Shown: positions 1 to 8,696 of the stretch, in pieces
How the letters are laid out: every line of letters begins with the position of its first letter
How positions within the stretch are numbered: position 1 is the stretch's first letter
Assembly: GCA_002786915.1 (NCBI GenBank)
Contig: PCUV01000058.1
Location: 23,822 to 87,821, forward strand
Direction of reading: 5' to 3'
DNA from: Comamonadaceae bacterium CG12_big_fil_rev_8_21_14_0_65_59_15
GTDB lineage: Bacteria; Pseudomonadota; Gammaproteobacteria; Burkholderiales; Burkholderiaceae_C
Length of the DNA stretch: 64,000 bases
Notes under the pieces: model-generated
Seen by the model: the letters and a program-made list of their open reading frames with translations, nothing else
The model's database searches: none
What the model was told of the DNA's origin: nothing
Program-made: the position numbers and the translations under genes

Positions 1-1105
1 AATCTGCCACCACACGTGCCTTCAGGCCAGACGCGTCGTGCTGGGTGGCTGGCGTCTGCCTGATACGCTGTTGGTACCGCTCTGGCAGTTGCTGTGGCGT
101 GGCCAGATAGACGGCAAACAGCTCACGCACCACCTGGCGCGCCTGGTCGTTGCTTTGCACCACCTGGGGGTGTCGGTACAGATGGCGCATCAAAAAGGTC
201 TTCAGCGCCGTGGAACGCTCGCGCATCTGCGCACCAAACTGCACCAGCGCCGGCAAGCGCCGCACTGCATCAACGTCGGCTGGGGCGGCCTGCGCCAAAG
301 CGTTGCCGGTGGCGTTGATCACGTCGTACACCTGGGCACTGAGCATGCGGCGAATCGACTCGTGCAGCAGGCGGCGACGCGGTTGTTCGGTCAACAGCTT
401 TGGGAATTCGTCAGCCACTTGTTGCTGGTAGTCGTGAAACAACGCCACGTCCTGCAACTGCTCCAGCGTGATCAGGCCCGAGCGCACGTCGTCGTCCACG
501 TCGTGCGCGTTATAGGCAATTTCGTCGGCCAGATTGCACAGCTGCGCTTCCAGACCAGGCTGCAAGCCATCCAGAAAGCGCTGCCCCACGCCCCCCGGCT
601 CCTGCGCCACCAGCTCTTGCGCGTGCTGTTTGGAACAATGTTTGAGGATGCCCTCGCGCGTTTCATACGTCAGGTTCAGCCCGTCAAATTCCGGGTAACG
701 CTGCTCCAGCCAATCGACCACGCGCAGGCTTTGCAGGTTGTGCTCAAAGCCACCCCAATTGGCCATACAGGCGTTGAGCGCGTCTTGCCCGGCGTGGCCA
801 AAGGGCGTGTGCCCCAAGTCGTGCGCCAGCGCAATCGCTTCTACCAGGTCTTCATTGAGTTGCAGCGTGCGCGCAATGGAGCGCCCCAGTTGCGCCACCT
901 CCAGCGAATGCGTGAGCCGGGTGCGAAACAGGTCGCCTTCGTGGTTTAGAAAGACCTGCGTTTTATAGACCAGCCGCCGAAACGCCGTGCTGTGCACAAT
1001 GCGGTCACGGTCGCGCTGGTAGTCGGTGCGGGTGGGCGCAGGCGGCTGGGGGTAACGCCGTCCACGGGTGTGCGCCGGATCGCATGCGTAACAGGCCAGT
1101 TGCAT
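1..1105 (-). CDS. dgt: dGTP triphosphohydrolase (dGTPase-like), 3' end cut by window edge
   Basis: Hydrolyses dGTP (and related dNTPs) to the nucleoside plus triphosphate in the cytoplasm. The frame read on the minus strand from the ATG at 1105 is open for 368 codons to the window edge, so the last few residues are missing. HD-superfamily metal ligands are visible: RTRLTHSLEV at residues 61-70 (His66) and AHDLGHTPFGH at 94-104. The N-terminus, with RRYP then RDRDRIVHSTAFRRL, is typical of the short proteobacterial dGTPase-like group of about 370-380 aa, not the 505-aa E. coli Dgt. It lies downstream of aroB on the same strand, separated only by a copy of the dispersed repeat, and is the usual last gene of the pil-aroK-aroB-dgt cluster. 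Confidence 0.9.
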   Translation of the reverse strand, partial: MQLACYACDPAHTRGRRYPQPPAPTRTDYQRDRDRIVHSTAFRRLVYKTQVFLNHEGDLFRTRLTHSLEVAQLGRSIARTLQLNEDLVEAIALAHDLGHTPFGHAGQDALNACMANWGGFEHNLQSLRVVDWLEQRYPEFDGLNLTYETREGILKHCSKQHAQELVAQEPGGVGQRFLDGLQPGLEAQLCNLADEIAYNAHDVDDDVRSGLITLEQLQDVALFHDYQQQVADEFPKLLTEQPRRRLLHESIRRMLSAQVYDVINATGNALAQAAPADVDAVRRLPALVQFGAQMRERSTALKTFLMRHLYRHPQVVQSNDQARQVVRELFAVYLATPQQLPERYQQRIRQTPATQHDASGLKARVVAD

Positions 1106-1117
1106 GGGCTATTGGTT

Positions 1118-1168
1118 AAAAGTGCCTCTAGCCCTAATGTAATAAGGGCTAGCAGCTCTTGTTTTTAT
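1118..1168. repeat. Dispersed palindromic repeat, copy A (between aroB and dgt)
   Basis: Contains the family signature CTCTAGCCCT followed by AAGGGCTAG and AGCTCTTG, giving a short inverted repeat. It overlaps the last codons and stop of aroB, and ends about 13 bp before the dgt start. Related copies are at 17940, 28684, 38166, 42538, 42653, 53518 and 55069. Confidence 0.75.
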
Positions 1169-2280
1169 ATCGTTTTGGCAGTGCAAGCGTCGATCACCTG
1201 GCACACCTCAGCCGATGGCGCGGCGCGCACCACGGCACGCCCGGGTTGCTCGATCAGCACAAACTTGATCTCACCGGCCTCGGCCTTTTTGTCCAAGCCC
1301 ATCAGCGCCAGATAGCGCGCGGCGTTGCCAAACGCATCCAGCACCGGTGCCTGCACCGGCAGCCCAGCCTTGGCAATCAGGGCCGTGAGGCGATGCACAA
1401 AAAACGCATCAACATACCCCAGCCGCTGCGACAACTGCGCCGCCATGACCATGCCGCAGCCCACCGCCTCACCGTGCAGCCAAGTGCCAAAACCCAACCC
1501 GGCCTCGATGGCGTGCCCAAAGGTATGGCCAAAATTCAAAATAGCGCGCAAACCCGACTCGCGCTCGTCCAGCCCAACCACCCAGGCCTTGATCTCGCAA
1601 CTGCGGCGCACCACATGCGCCAACGCGGCGGGCTCGCGCGCCAGCACGGCGTCGATGTTGGCCTCGAGCCAGGCAAAAAAATCCATGTCGGCAATGGGAC
1701 CGTATTTGATGACCTCGGCCAGACCGGCTGACAGCTCGCGTGCGGGCAAGGTCTTCAAGGTGTCCAGATCACACACCACCTTGAGCGGCTGGTAAAAAGC
1801 ACCAATCATGTTTTTGCCTAGCGGATGGTTGATGGCCGTTTTGCCCCCCACGGAAGAATCCACCTGCGCCAGCAAGGTGGTAGGAACCTGCACAAACGGC
1901 ACGCCGCGCATGTAACACGCGGCAGCAAAACCGGTCATGTCGCCCACCACACCGCCGCCCAGCGCAAACAGCACCGTCTTGCGGTCGCAGCCATGCTGCA
2001 GCAGCGCGTCAAAAATCAGGTTCAGGCTGTCCCAGGTCTTGAAGGCTTCGCCGTCTGGCAACGCCACGGTGTGCACTTGCGCGTAGTGCAGCAGCAACGC
2101 CTTTTGCAGGCGCTCGGCGTACAAAGGCCCCACGGTGGTGTTGGTCACGATCAAGGCGGACGCAGCCTTGGGCAACTGCGCGTAGCTCAAGGGGTTGTCA
2201 AACAGGGAACCGCGTATGGCGATGGTGTAACTGCGATCAGCCAGGTCGATCGAAACAGTTTGCAGGTCTTGGGAGATCAT
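1165..2280 (-). CDS. aroB: 3-dehydroquinate synthase
   Basis: Second step of the shikimate pathway: converts DAHP to 3-dehydroquinate in an NAD- and divalent-metal-dependent reaction in the cytoplasm. The 371-aa length matches the family. The NAD-binding [11 protein letters not shown] motif begins near residue 108, and the zinc-ligand region has [11 protein letters not shown] and LHGEAVG. It is usually directly downstream of aroK; here a Phd/PIN toxin-antitoxin pair sits between them, so co-transcription with aroK would run through the TA genes. The stop codon falls inside the edge of repeat copy A. Confidence 0.96.
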   Translation of the reverse strand: MISQDLQTVSIDLADRSYTIAIRGSLFDNPLSYAQLPKAASALIVTNTTVGPLYAERLQKALLLHYAQVHTVALPDGEAFKTWDSLNLIFDALLQHGCDRKTVLFALGGGVVGDMTGFAAACYMRGVPFVQVPTTLLAQVDSSVGGKTAINHPLGKNMIGAFYQPLKVVCDLDTLKTLPARELSAGLAEVIKYGPIADMDFFAWLEANIDAVLAREPAALAHVVRRSCEIKAWVVGLDERESGLRAILNFGHTFGHAIEAGLGFGTWLHGEAVGCGMVMAAQLSQRLGYVDAFFVHRLTALIAKAGLPVQAPVLDAFGNAARYLALMGLDKKAEAGEIKFVLIEQPGRAVVRAAPSAEVCQVIDACTAKTI

Positions 2281-2306
2281 GGCGCTAAAGGTCAGACTTT
2301 GTCGGA

Positions 2307-2738
2307 TCAGTTTGCAGCAAACGGATTAATAACCTGCACGCCCAACGGCTTTTGCATGGAACCGACATCCTCAGAAAACAATCTTTTGACACCATGCTCG
2401 GCACACACCGCAACGATCAGTGCATCCCAAACCTGGTACTGATGGCTGCAAGCCAACAGCCAGGCCTGCTCATAGGTCTGAGCCGATGCACCCAGCACCA
2501 TTGCGGCTTGCGCCCAGACCGACACGGTTTCTGTGGCCAGGGCAGCAGACATGGTTTTTTTGCGCAAAACAACAGCCAAGTATTCGCTCAACACCTGTCC
2601 CGGCAAACACCCCTGCGGGCTGGCAAACAGATCCCCGAGCAAATGACGCGCCATGTCTTGTTTGTCCGCTGGCGCATCGGGCGCTGTGGCATACACCAAA
2701 ACGTTGGTATCGACCGCCCAAAGCGACTTACGCTTCAT
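2307..2738 (-). CDS. PIN-domain toxin (VapC-like)
   Basis: Predicted ribonuclease toxin of a type II toxin-antitoxin pair. The first PIN acidic residue is in [11 protein letters not shown] near the N-terminus, followed by [15 protein letters not shown] and a late FSEDVG, which together supply the expected acidic metal site. The protein is about 143 aa if it starts at the ATG at 2738; in-frame ATGs three and six bases or more upstream are also possible. The start overlaps the end of the antitoxin gene by about 11 bp, the usual coupled arrangement. It is inserted between aroK and aroB. Target RNA is unknown. Confidence 0.85.
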   Translation of the reverse strand: MKRKSLWAVDTNVLVYATAPDAPADKQDMARHLLGDLFASPQGCLPGQVLSEYLAVVLRKKTMSAALATETVSVWAQAAMVLGASAQTYEQAWLLACSHQYQVWDALIVAVCAEHGVKRLFSEDVGSMQKPLGVQVINPFAAN

Positions 2739-2967
2739 AAGCATCACTGCGCTGGAACGCTTTTCCGTAGGGCCGAGTCATGCGAAAGGACAGTGCTTTT
2801 TGGATCAATGCGGCTTGATCTGCGTCACTCAACTCTCTAGGGGGGAGTTGAACAAGTTTAAGAACCGGTTTGCCATAACGGGTGACGGTAAGTTCTTCAC
2901 CCGCAGCCACACGTGCTGCAACATCAGAAAAGTTGTGCACAACCTCGCGGGCGGTGATGGTGTTCAT
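2728..2967 (-). CDS. Phd/YefM-family antitoxin
   Basis: A 79-residue DNA-binding antitoxin that should neutralise the downstream PIN toxin and repress its own operon. The N-terminal segment MNTITAREVVHNFSDV followed by VTRYGKPVLKLV is the typical Phd/YefM fold, and the acidic/aromatic tail would wrap the toxin. The start at 2967 was chosen because it is where family similarity begins; an in-frame start 14 codons upstream exists. Pairing a Phd-type antitoxin with a PIN toxin is common. It sits 48 bp downstream of aroK on the same strand. Confidence 0.85.
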   Translation of the reverse strand: MNTITAREVVHNFSDVAARVAAGEELTVTRYGKPVLKLVQLPPRELSDADQAALIQKALSFRMTRPYGKAFQRSDAYEA

Positions 2968-3015
2968 GATCGGGGTTTGGCCTGTTTTGTTAAACAAATT
3001 GTAGGACAAACGGCC

Positions 3016-3537
3016 TCACAACCTCAATCTTAAGTCCGCTTGCTCCAACTGCATGATGATCAAATTGACCAGCCGCGACACCGACGGTCGCCCGGTCTCG
3101 ACACAAAAATGCGCCGTCTCACGGTACAGCGGATGGCGCTGCGCGTGCAGGTCGCGCAAGCGCTGTAGCGGGTCAGCCACTTGCAGCAGGGGTCGGTTTT
3201 TGTCGTGACGCAGCCGACGAAACAGCTCGTCAGGCATCGAATTGAGGTAGATCACCCGGGTGCGGTCGTGCAAATGCTGCCGGTTTTCGGGCCGCAGCAC
3301 CACCCCACCGCCGGTGGACAAAACGCCCACCGGTTGTTGCGTCAATTCATCGATGACGGCGGCTTCAATATCGCGAAAGCGCTGCTCGCCTTCGCTCTCA
3401 AAGAACTCACGGATCGAGCAACCCAGGCGCTCTTCAATCACCCGGTCTGAGTCTAGAAAGGGCAACTGCAACCGCCGTGCCAGTTGCCGCCCGACGGTGG
3501 ACTTGCCGGAGCCTGGCAGTCCGATGAGGGAAATCAT
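3016..3537 (-). CDS. aroK: Shikimate kinase
   Basis: Phosphorylates shikimate at the 3-OH with ATP (shikimate pathway, cytoplasm). The 173-aa length is typical. The Walker A motif GLPGSGKST is at about residues 6-14, the shikimate-binding acidic motif DSDRVIEE follows, then STGGGVVLRPEN and the lid region RPLLQ. The start is the ATG at 3537, where MISLIGLPGSGKS begins. It is immediately preceded by the remnant of a vapBC module and followed by an intact TA module, instead of being flanked by pilQ and aroB. Confidence 0.95.
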   Translation of the reverse strand: MISLIGLPGSGKSTVGRQLARRLQLPFLDSDRVIEERLGCSIREFFESEGEQRFRDIEAAVIDELTQQPVGVLSTGGGVVLRPENRQHLHDRTRVIYLNSMPDELFRRLRHDKNRPLLQVADPLQRLRDLHAQRHPLYRETAHFCVETGRPSVSRLVNLIIMQLEQADLRLRL

Positions 3538-3538
3538 G

Positions 3539-3729
3539 CTAAACAACGTTGGGCACTCGAACCCCTTGAGCCAAGGGCAGAAAATCTTTGCTGTTGCGTG
3601 TGATCAGCAAACGCTGGTGGACCTGCACGTTGACCCAAATCATGGCATCAGGAAGTTTGATTTTTGTTGACTTTCGCAAAGCGACCGATTTGACCGATAC
3701 CTGTGAAGGGTGTCAAAAAGCGCTTTCAC
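3539..3729 (-). pseudogene. Decayed PIN-domain toxin (vapC-like), internally deleted
   Basis: The GTG at 3729 begins MKALFDT, the conserved PIN N-terminus, but the expected following residues are absent. A second frame then reads LRKSTKIKLPDAMIWV and LLITRNSKDF and ends GVRVPNVV at the TAG at 3539-3541, a typical VapC C-terminus. The N- and C-terminal pieces are in different frames and roughly 75 codons of the middle are missing, so this cannot make a working nuclease. The stop lies two bases before the aroK start codon. Identification is from motif reading only. Confidence 0.7.
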
Positions 3730-3946
3730 CATTCTTCGCGCAAGCGCTGCTGGTAAATCAGGCCATCCTCATTTTTTGCGCCCACAAGCCAAACGCCCCC
3801 TCTGTTGCAGGTTCAGATTTGAATGTTTCAAGGTACTGGGAAACCGTTTGACGAATAAGCTCAGCGCGGGAGACCCGTTTAACATCTGACAGTGTGTCTA
3901 GTACCTGAAAATCTTGATCTGATAAACCAACCAATGTGCGTTTCAT
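3726..3946 (-). pseudogene. Frameshifted RHH-type antitoxin (vapB-like)
   Basis: The reading from the ATG at 3946 gives MKRTLVGLSDQDF and VSRAELIRQTVSQYL, a ribbon-helix-helix antitoxin pattern, then stops early at 3758. One inserted base in the A-tract read as CAAAAAATG (T-run at 3772-3777) would restore DGLIYQQRLREEW and a stop at 3726-3728 overlapping the toxin GTG, exactly as in intact vapBC pairs. A single-base deletion is therefore the simplest explanation; a sequencing error in the homopolymer is the main alternative. Confidence 0.65.
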
Positions 3947-4055
3947 CATGCCCTTTTTGATATTACCTGTAGATATCGTAACAAAATGCAAGATATTGCT
4001 ACCCTTGGCACGGTTTCAGTCACCAAATTTCACTCCTGTTACGCGAAGCTAATGC

Positions 4056-5987
4056 TCAAAGAGCATCTGCGCAAGTACTTGAAGAACCGAACGGACTAAT
4101 TACTCCCGCAGGTGTGCTATTTGACGCAAAATCGGGAACAGAACCTATCAGAGTGTAGAGAATAGACTGTCGCGACTCGGTCCCGGCAACCACGGCTCTG
4201 GCAGCGATATCCACCTTAGCCCACGGGGCAAACTGTTTGCCATATTGGATTTGAAAGGTCGCACGACCGGTTGCGTCTGTTGTTACGCTACCTGGCGCGG
4301 CAACCGCAATATTGCCAGGTGTCAATCGGGTATCGCCATTGGTATCTTCACCGACATTTAAAATACCATCCAGATAACCAGCAACGCCCGAGCCAAATTT
4401 GGCATCTTCATTGGCGCAAGTCGTTGGTGTAGGTTTGACTGTCCAACGATCCGCGAGCGGGAGAAGTTCAAGTACCCCTTTGTAATATTCCACAGGTATC
4501 GCCGAGAGGGAAACAATTTGATTACCAACAGCGACACCATTTGCATCGGTCACATAGACAGAAAACGTCTTGGTGTAATCCGTCACATCCAGGTCACTGA
4601 TGGTGTTACCGAAGCCGATCGTTATGAAAAGCGCATTTCCATTGACTGTTAATGATGTCGTTGCCCTGATAGCTGTCGAAGCAACCTCTGCCTGAATTTG
4701 CACACCATTTGCCGGCGTGGATGTTGCACCAGGAATAAACTGAACTTGCACACGACCGTTCAAATCTGTCACGGCATTGCCAGCCGACAACGTACCATTA
4801 CTCAAGTCCTGTAGCACCGTGAAGTTGACCTGCCTGTTGGCCACAGCGTTACCGTTCGCATCCCTAACCAGAGCTTCGATCGTGCTTTTATTAGCAGATC
4901 CGGTTACGTTGGGCAGCACACCGCCTGGATTGGCCTGAAGCACAATACTTGCCGGTGTAGTGGCCACAAACTGTAGCGGTAAATTCACGGAACCAATTCC
5001 TGCAATTTGAGCCGTCAAATTGGCAGGGCCAGCCGTAGAAGACAAGACAGTAACAGAGGCTTGACCACTTGCATCTGTAGATGCAGATGCCGCTCCCAAG
5101 GTTCCGCGGGTGGTGCTGAAATCGACCGTTTTACCAGCTACGCCCAAGCCCGACAATCTGTATTGAACAGTGACCGTCTGCTGTGTACCGATAGGGATCT
5201 GCACGTTACTTGAAGGACTTAAAACAGAAAAGTCAATCGCGTTAACGGCCACCGTAGCGGAAGCGCTTGTTCCCAAACCGGTTGCCGTAACTGTGTCGCT
5301 ACCAGCAAGATTTGGCGTGTATAGAAATGTGGCGCTGCCAGTAGCGTCTGTTGTGAGTGTTGAGGCACTAAGTCCATTCGCCAAACTTGAGGTTAGGGTA
5401 AGCAGGGCAGCATTGATGCCATTTCCAGATGAGTCAACAGCCCTTACCGTGAATTGCACAGCGGATGCGCCTGCTTGTAACGAGCCAGTTCCAACAATCG
5501 ACAGCTTGGTTCCGGTTACCGGCAAAACAACACTGCCTGATACATTGTCCACAGTGGCGGTCACCGTGACGCTTCTGTTGGATTTGTCACTCCCGGCGAT
5601 AAGTTTTGCGCTAGCGGCCCCAGTCGCATCTGTAACGTCCGATATCAATTGCAGCGTGCCTGACGTGGCGGAAAATGAAACTGTTTTGCCGGACAGGCCC
5701 ACATTGCCACTATTTTTGACAAACGTGGTGATGACTGCCTCTGATCCGGCTGATAACACCGAGTTTGTGGATGTAATCACTTCCACAATTGCCGGTGTAA
5801 CTGCGGCAATTTGAGCTGGCGTACTCGCCGCAACCGCCGGAGCGCTGGCTGTCGCAGCTGGTGCACTCGCCGCCGTCGCGGGTGAACTTGCCCCCCCCGA
5901 CGGTGTCCCCGGATTCCCCCCGCCACCGCCGCAAGCGACTAACGCTACGATCAACCCCACCCCCGCCAAGAATTTCAGAATACGCAT
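4056..5987 (-). CDS. Lipoprotein with Big_1 (invasin-type Ig) repeats
   Basis: A 643-aa predicted outer-membrane-anchored lipoprotein. The start at 5987 has an AGGAAGG ribosome-binding site, and the signal peptide ends in a lipobox LVAC at Cys19 followed by five glycines and a Ser/Ala/Pro-rich linker. The rest is a string of roughly 90-100-residue bacterial Ig-like units with the recurring signature of DATG followed by A and a hydrophobic strand, plus GKTVSFS and NRQVNFTV segments. That is the Big_1 pattern of intimin/invasin stalks. The C-terminal 150 residues carry two cysteines and no obvious catalytic motif. It begins 34 bp after pilQ ends on the same strand, so it may be co-expressed with the pilus secretin. 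The role (adhesion or pilus-associated) is inferred, not shown. Confidence 0.8.
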   Translation of the reverse strand: MRILKFLAGVGLIVALVACGGGGGNPGTPSGGASSPATAASAPAATASAPAVAASTPAQIAAVTPAIVEVITSTNSVLSAGSEAVITTFVKNSGNVGLSGKTVSFSATSGTLQLISDVTDATGAASAKLIAGSDKSNRSVTVTATVDNVSGSVVLPVTGTKLSIVGTGSLQAGASAVQFTVRAVDSSGNGINAALLTLTSSLANGLSASTLTTDATGSATFLYTPNLAGSDTVTATGLGTSASATVAVNAIDFSVLSPSSNVQIPIGTQQTVTVQYRLSGLGVAGKTVDFSTTRGTLGAASASTDASGQASVTVLSSTAGPANLTAQIAGIGSVNLPLQFVATTPASIVLQANPGGVLPNVTGSANKSTIEALVRDANGNAVANRQVNFTVLQDLSNGTLSAGNAVTDLNGRVQVQFIPGATSTPANGVQIQAEVASTAIRATTSLTVNGNALFITIGFGNTISDLDVTDYTKTFSVYVTDANGVAVGNQIVSLSAIPVEYYKGVLELLPLADRWTVKPTPTTCANEDAKFGSGVAGYLDGILNVGEDTNGDTRLTPGNIAVAAPGSVTTDATGRATFQIQYGKQFAPWAKVDIAARAVVAGTESRQSILYTLIGSVPDFASNSTPAGVISPFGSSSTCADAL

Positions 5988-6021
5988 ACAAACCTTCCTG
6001 TGACTCAATCTTGATACAAAC

Positions 6022-8151
6022 CTAGCGAGCCGCCTTGTCGGCAATCACCTTCGGGGTGATGAAAACCAGCATTTCCTGCTTGTTGGCAATGCGTGAACGG
6101 GTTTTGAACAGGTTGCCAACGCCTGGCAAATCACCCAAAAAAGGTACTTTGGTCTCGCTGTCGCTTTCGGTCATTTCAAAGATGCCACCAATCACCACGG
6201 TGCCGCCGTTTTCCACCAACACCTGGGTTTGAATGTGTTTCGTGTTGATGGCAAAACCCGCTGCGGTGGACTGGCCCACTGTGTCTTTATTCACATCGAG
6301 CGCCAGGATGATGTTGCCTTCCGGCGTAATTTGGGGCGTCACCTCCAGTTTCAAATTGGCTTTGCGAAAAGCGATTGAAGTAGCACCGCTACTTGATGCC
6401 ACCTGGTACGGCAACTCGGTACCCTGCTCGATCAGTGCCTTGATCTGGTCTGCCGTCACCACGCGCGGGCTGGAAACCACCTTGCCTTTGCCGTCGGCTT
6501 CCAAGGCCGATATTTCCAGATTCAAAAACCGATTGGCAGCGGCACTAAAGATGGACAGGGCAAAAGTAGCCGGGTTATAGCCGTTTTGCCCCACTGCTGG
6601 CAAATTGACAAAATTATTCGTCAAGCCCACTGCGCCACCAGCGCCACTGCTGGCTACCGCGTCTGAATAGGTATTACCAAACGCAACGCGATTGGCCCCA
6701 CCCAAGGAATAGCCGCCATCCCCACCTTGCTGGGCACGCAAATCAGCCCCCCCCAACTTCACCCCGAGCGATTTGCCAAAGGTATCAGACGCCTCAACGA
6801 TGCGCGCCTCAATCATCACCTGGCGCACCGGAATATCCAGTTTGATAATCAGTTGCTGCACCTGCTCGAGCTTGGCCGCCGTGTCGGTCACAAACAACTG
6901 ATTGGTGCGCGCCTCCGAGATCACGCTACCACGCGGACTGAGCAGGCGTGACGTGGCACCGGGAGCAGCACCGCCGCCGCTGGCGGTCAATTGCGCCGCT
7001 ACTTCAGACGCTTTGGTGTAGTTCATCTGGAACGACTGGGTACGCAGCGGTTCCAGGTTTTGGATGGCGGCAGCCGACTCGAGGTCCAATTTTTCCTTGG
7101 CGGCGATTTCGTCTTTGGGTGCAACCCACAACACATTGCCAACCTTGCGCATGCCCAGACCCTTTGACTGCAAAATGATATCGAGCGCCTGATCCCACGG
7201 CACGTCCTGCAAGCGCAGCGTAATCGCACCACTGACTGAATCCGAGGTGATGACGTTGAAGTTGGTGAAGTCGGCAATCACCTGCAACAGCGATCGGACC
7301 TCAATGTTTTGAAAATTCAGCGACAGCTTTTGCCCGTTGTAACCGGTTCCTTGGGTCAGCTTGGCCGAATCGATCTTGACCGGCTTGACTTCCACCACAA
7401 ACTGCGAGTCACTCTGGTACGCGGAATGCGTCCATTGACCTTGCGGCTCGATCACCACACGCACCCGGTCACCCGCCTGGGATGCGGTCACGGTCTTGAT
7501 CGGGGTGCCAAAGTCGGTGACATCCAGCCGCCTGCGCAAGCCTTCGGGCAAGGTGGACTTCATGAACTCAACCACCAGCGTCTGCCCCTGCTGGCGGATG
7601 TCCACCCCAACCTGGTCGTTGGGCAGACCCACCACCACGCGCCCGGTGGCGTCTTCACCGCGGCGAAAGTCCAGATCGCGCAAAGGCAAGGCGTCGCGGC
7701 TGTGATTTTCTGCAAACACTTGTGCCGCCGCCGGTGCAGCGCCCGCCACCGCGTCGAGCAGCACCAGCAAGGATTTGCCTTGAATTTGCGTCTTGTAAGC
7801 TGCGTATTGTTTCAGGTTCAGCACCACACGCGTGCGCGCTCCCGCCTGCACCACACTCACCGACTTAAGGTTCCCCTGATTGACCTCTACATTGGAACGT
7901 CCCATGGCGCTGATCACGTCAGGGAAATCCAGAGCAATGCGCGCCGGAGTCTGGATCGAAAAACTTGCTGGAACGGTTTTCAACGGTTGTGAGAGGTCAA
8001 TTTTGACCACTTCGATGCCGCCTTGCACCGATCCGGTTACCGCCTCAATGGCCACCTGGGCTTGTGCAGCAAAGCACGCCATCCACAGGCTGGCCGTCCA
8101 CACGAGCCGACTACAGAGCCGATCCAACCGTGGCATGTTCTGGTCTTTCAT
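6022..8151 (-). CDS. pilQ: Type IV pilus outer-membrane secretin PilQ
   Basis: Forms the multimeric outer-membrane pore through which the type IV pilus passes. The 709-aa protein has a signal peptide ending near AAQAQ, two N-terminal AMIN-type segments, an STN/N0 domain beginning near ISLNFQNIEVRSLLQVIADF-like sequence, and a C-terminal secretin domain with PRVVTADQ, VTPQITPEG and VPFLGDLPGVGNLF. The start at 8151 overlaps the pilP stop as ATGA; an upstream in-frame start would intrude far into pilP. It is the last pil gene of pilMNOPQ and is followed by the Ig-repeat lipoprotein rather than directly by aroK. Confidence 0.96.
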   Translation of the reverse strand: MKDQNMPRLDRLCSRLVWTASLWMACFAAQAQVAIEAVTGSVQGGIEVVKIDLSQPLKTVPASFSIQTPARIALDFPDVISAMGRSNVEVNQGNLKSVSVVQAGARTRVVLNLKQYAAYKTQIQGKSLLVLLDAVAGAAPAAAQVFAENHSRDALPLRDLDFRRGEDATGRVVVGLPNDQVGVDIRQQGQTLVVEFMKSTLPEGLRRRLDVTDFGTPIKTVTASQAGDRVRVVIEPQGQWTHSAYQSDSQFVVEVKPVKIDSAKLTQGTGYNGQKLSLNFQNIEVRSLLQVIADFTNFNVITSDSVSGAITLRLQDVPWDQALDIILQSKGLGMRKVGNVLWVAPKDEIAAKEKLDLESAAAIQNLEPLRTQSFQMNYTKASEVAAQLTASGGGAAPGATSRLLSPRGSVISEARTNQLFVTDTAAKLEQVQQLIIKLDIPVRQVMIEARIVEASDTFGKSLGVKLGGADLRAQQGGDGGYSLGGANRVAFGNTYSDAVASSGAGGAVGLTNNFVNLPAVGQNGYNPATFALSIFSAAANRFLNLEISALEADGKGKVVSSPRVVTADQIKALIEQGTELPYQVASSSGATSIAFRKANLKLEVTPQITPEGNIILALDVNKDTVGQSTAAGFAINTKHIQTQVLVENGGTVVIGGIFEMTESDSETKVPFLGDLPGVGNLFKTRSRIANKQEMLVFITPKVIADKAAR

Positions 8152-8696
8152 TTCAACCTCTCTTGCAACTGCAGCGATGTCATTCGTTCTACCCACTCAC
8201 CGGTGGCGTCCTGCACAATTTCGCGCAGGGTCAGCTCGGTTTCAGCGATTTTGGTCACGCGGCCATAGTTTTGGCCCAAGTACTCGCCCGGGCGAACCTG
8301 GTACAACAATTTGCCTACCGTGACCAGCGCCACCGGTTTGCCTTCTCGTGTGAGGCTGCCCACCATGGCGATGGTATCCAGCGGAAATTCTTCCAGCGGT
8401 TCTTTGCGACGCGTCAGTTCTGGTGCCAGCAGCGCTCCGCTCAAGGACGCCGCTTGGGCACTGTCCCGCTTGAGCGCTATCGTCAGCTTCGAGATGTTGA
8501 ACGGATCAAACTCCTTGTCCTGGCTGTAGCTTTCTGGTTTGAATTGCTTGGGCTCGGACAGCGGTTTGACTTTGGGGAAAGTCTGATTTTTTTGCTGCAC
8601 CATCCACTGCTGTAGTTCATCGTCAGACGATGACGAGCACGCTACCAGCGTCAGCACCACCACCACCCAAGGAAAAAGACGGCGCAGCTGTGTCAT
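8148..8696 (-). CDS. pilP: Type IV pilus inner-membrane lipoprotein PilP
   Basis: Lipoprotein that links the PilNO inner-membrane pair to the PilQ secretin. It has 182 aa with a signal peptide and lipobox LVAC at Cys20, then Ser-rich sequence. The C-terminal beta domain contains GKLLYQVRPGEYLGQNYGRV, typical of PilP. It overlaps pilO upstream and pilQ downstream by 4 bp each, so all are translationally coupled. Confidence 0.95.
   Translation of the reverse strand: MTQLRRLFPWVVVVLTLVACSSSSDDELQQWMVQQKNQTFPKVKPLSEPKQFKPESYSQDKEFDPFNISKLTIALKRDSAQAASLSGALLAPELTRRKEPLEEFPLDTIAMVGSLTREGKPVALVTVGKLLYQVRPGEYLGQNYGRVTKIAETELTLREIVQDATGEWVERMTSLQLQERLK

Noticed and set aside
38..949. Long open frame on the plus strand opposite dgt
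   Set aside because: The minus strand encodes a clear dGTPase with HD motifs through the same bases. The plus frame has no domain and high Leu/Arg/His content typical of antisense shadows.
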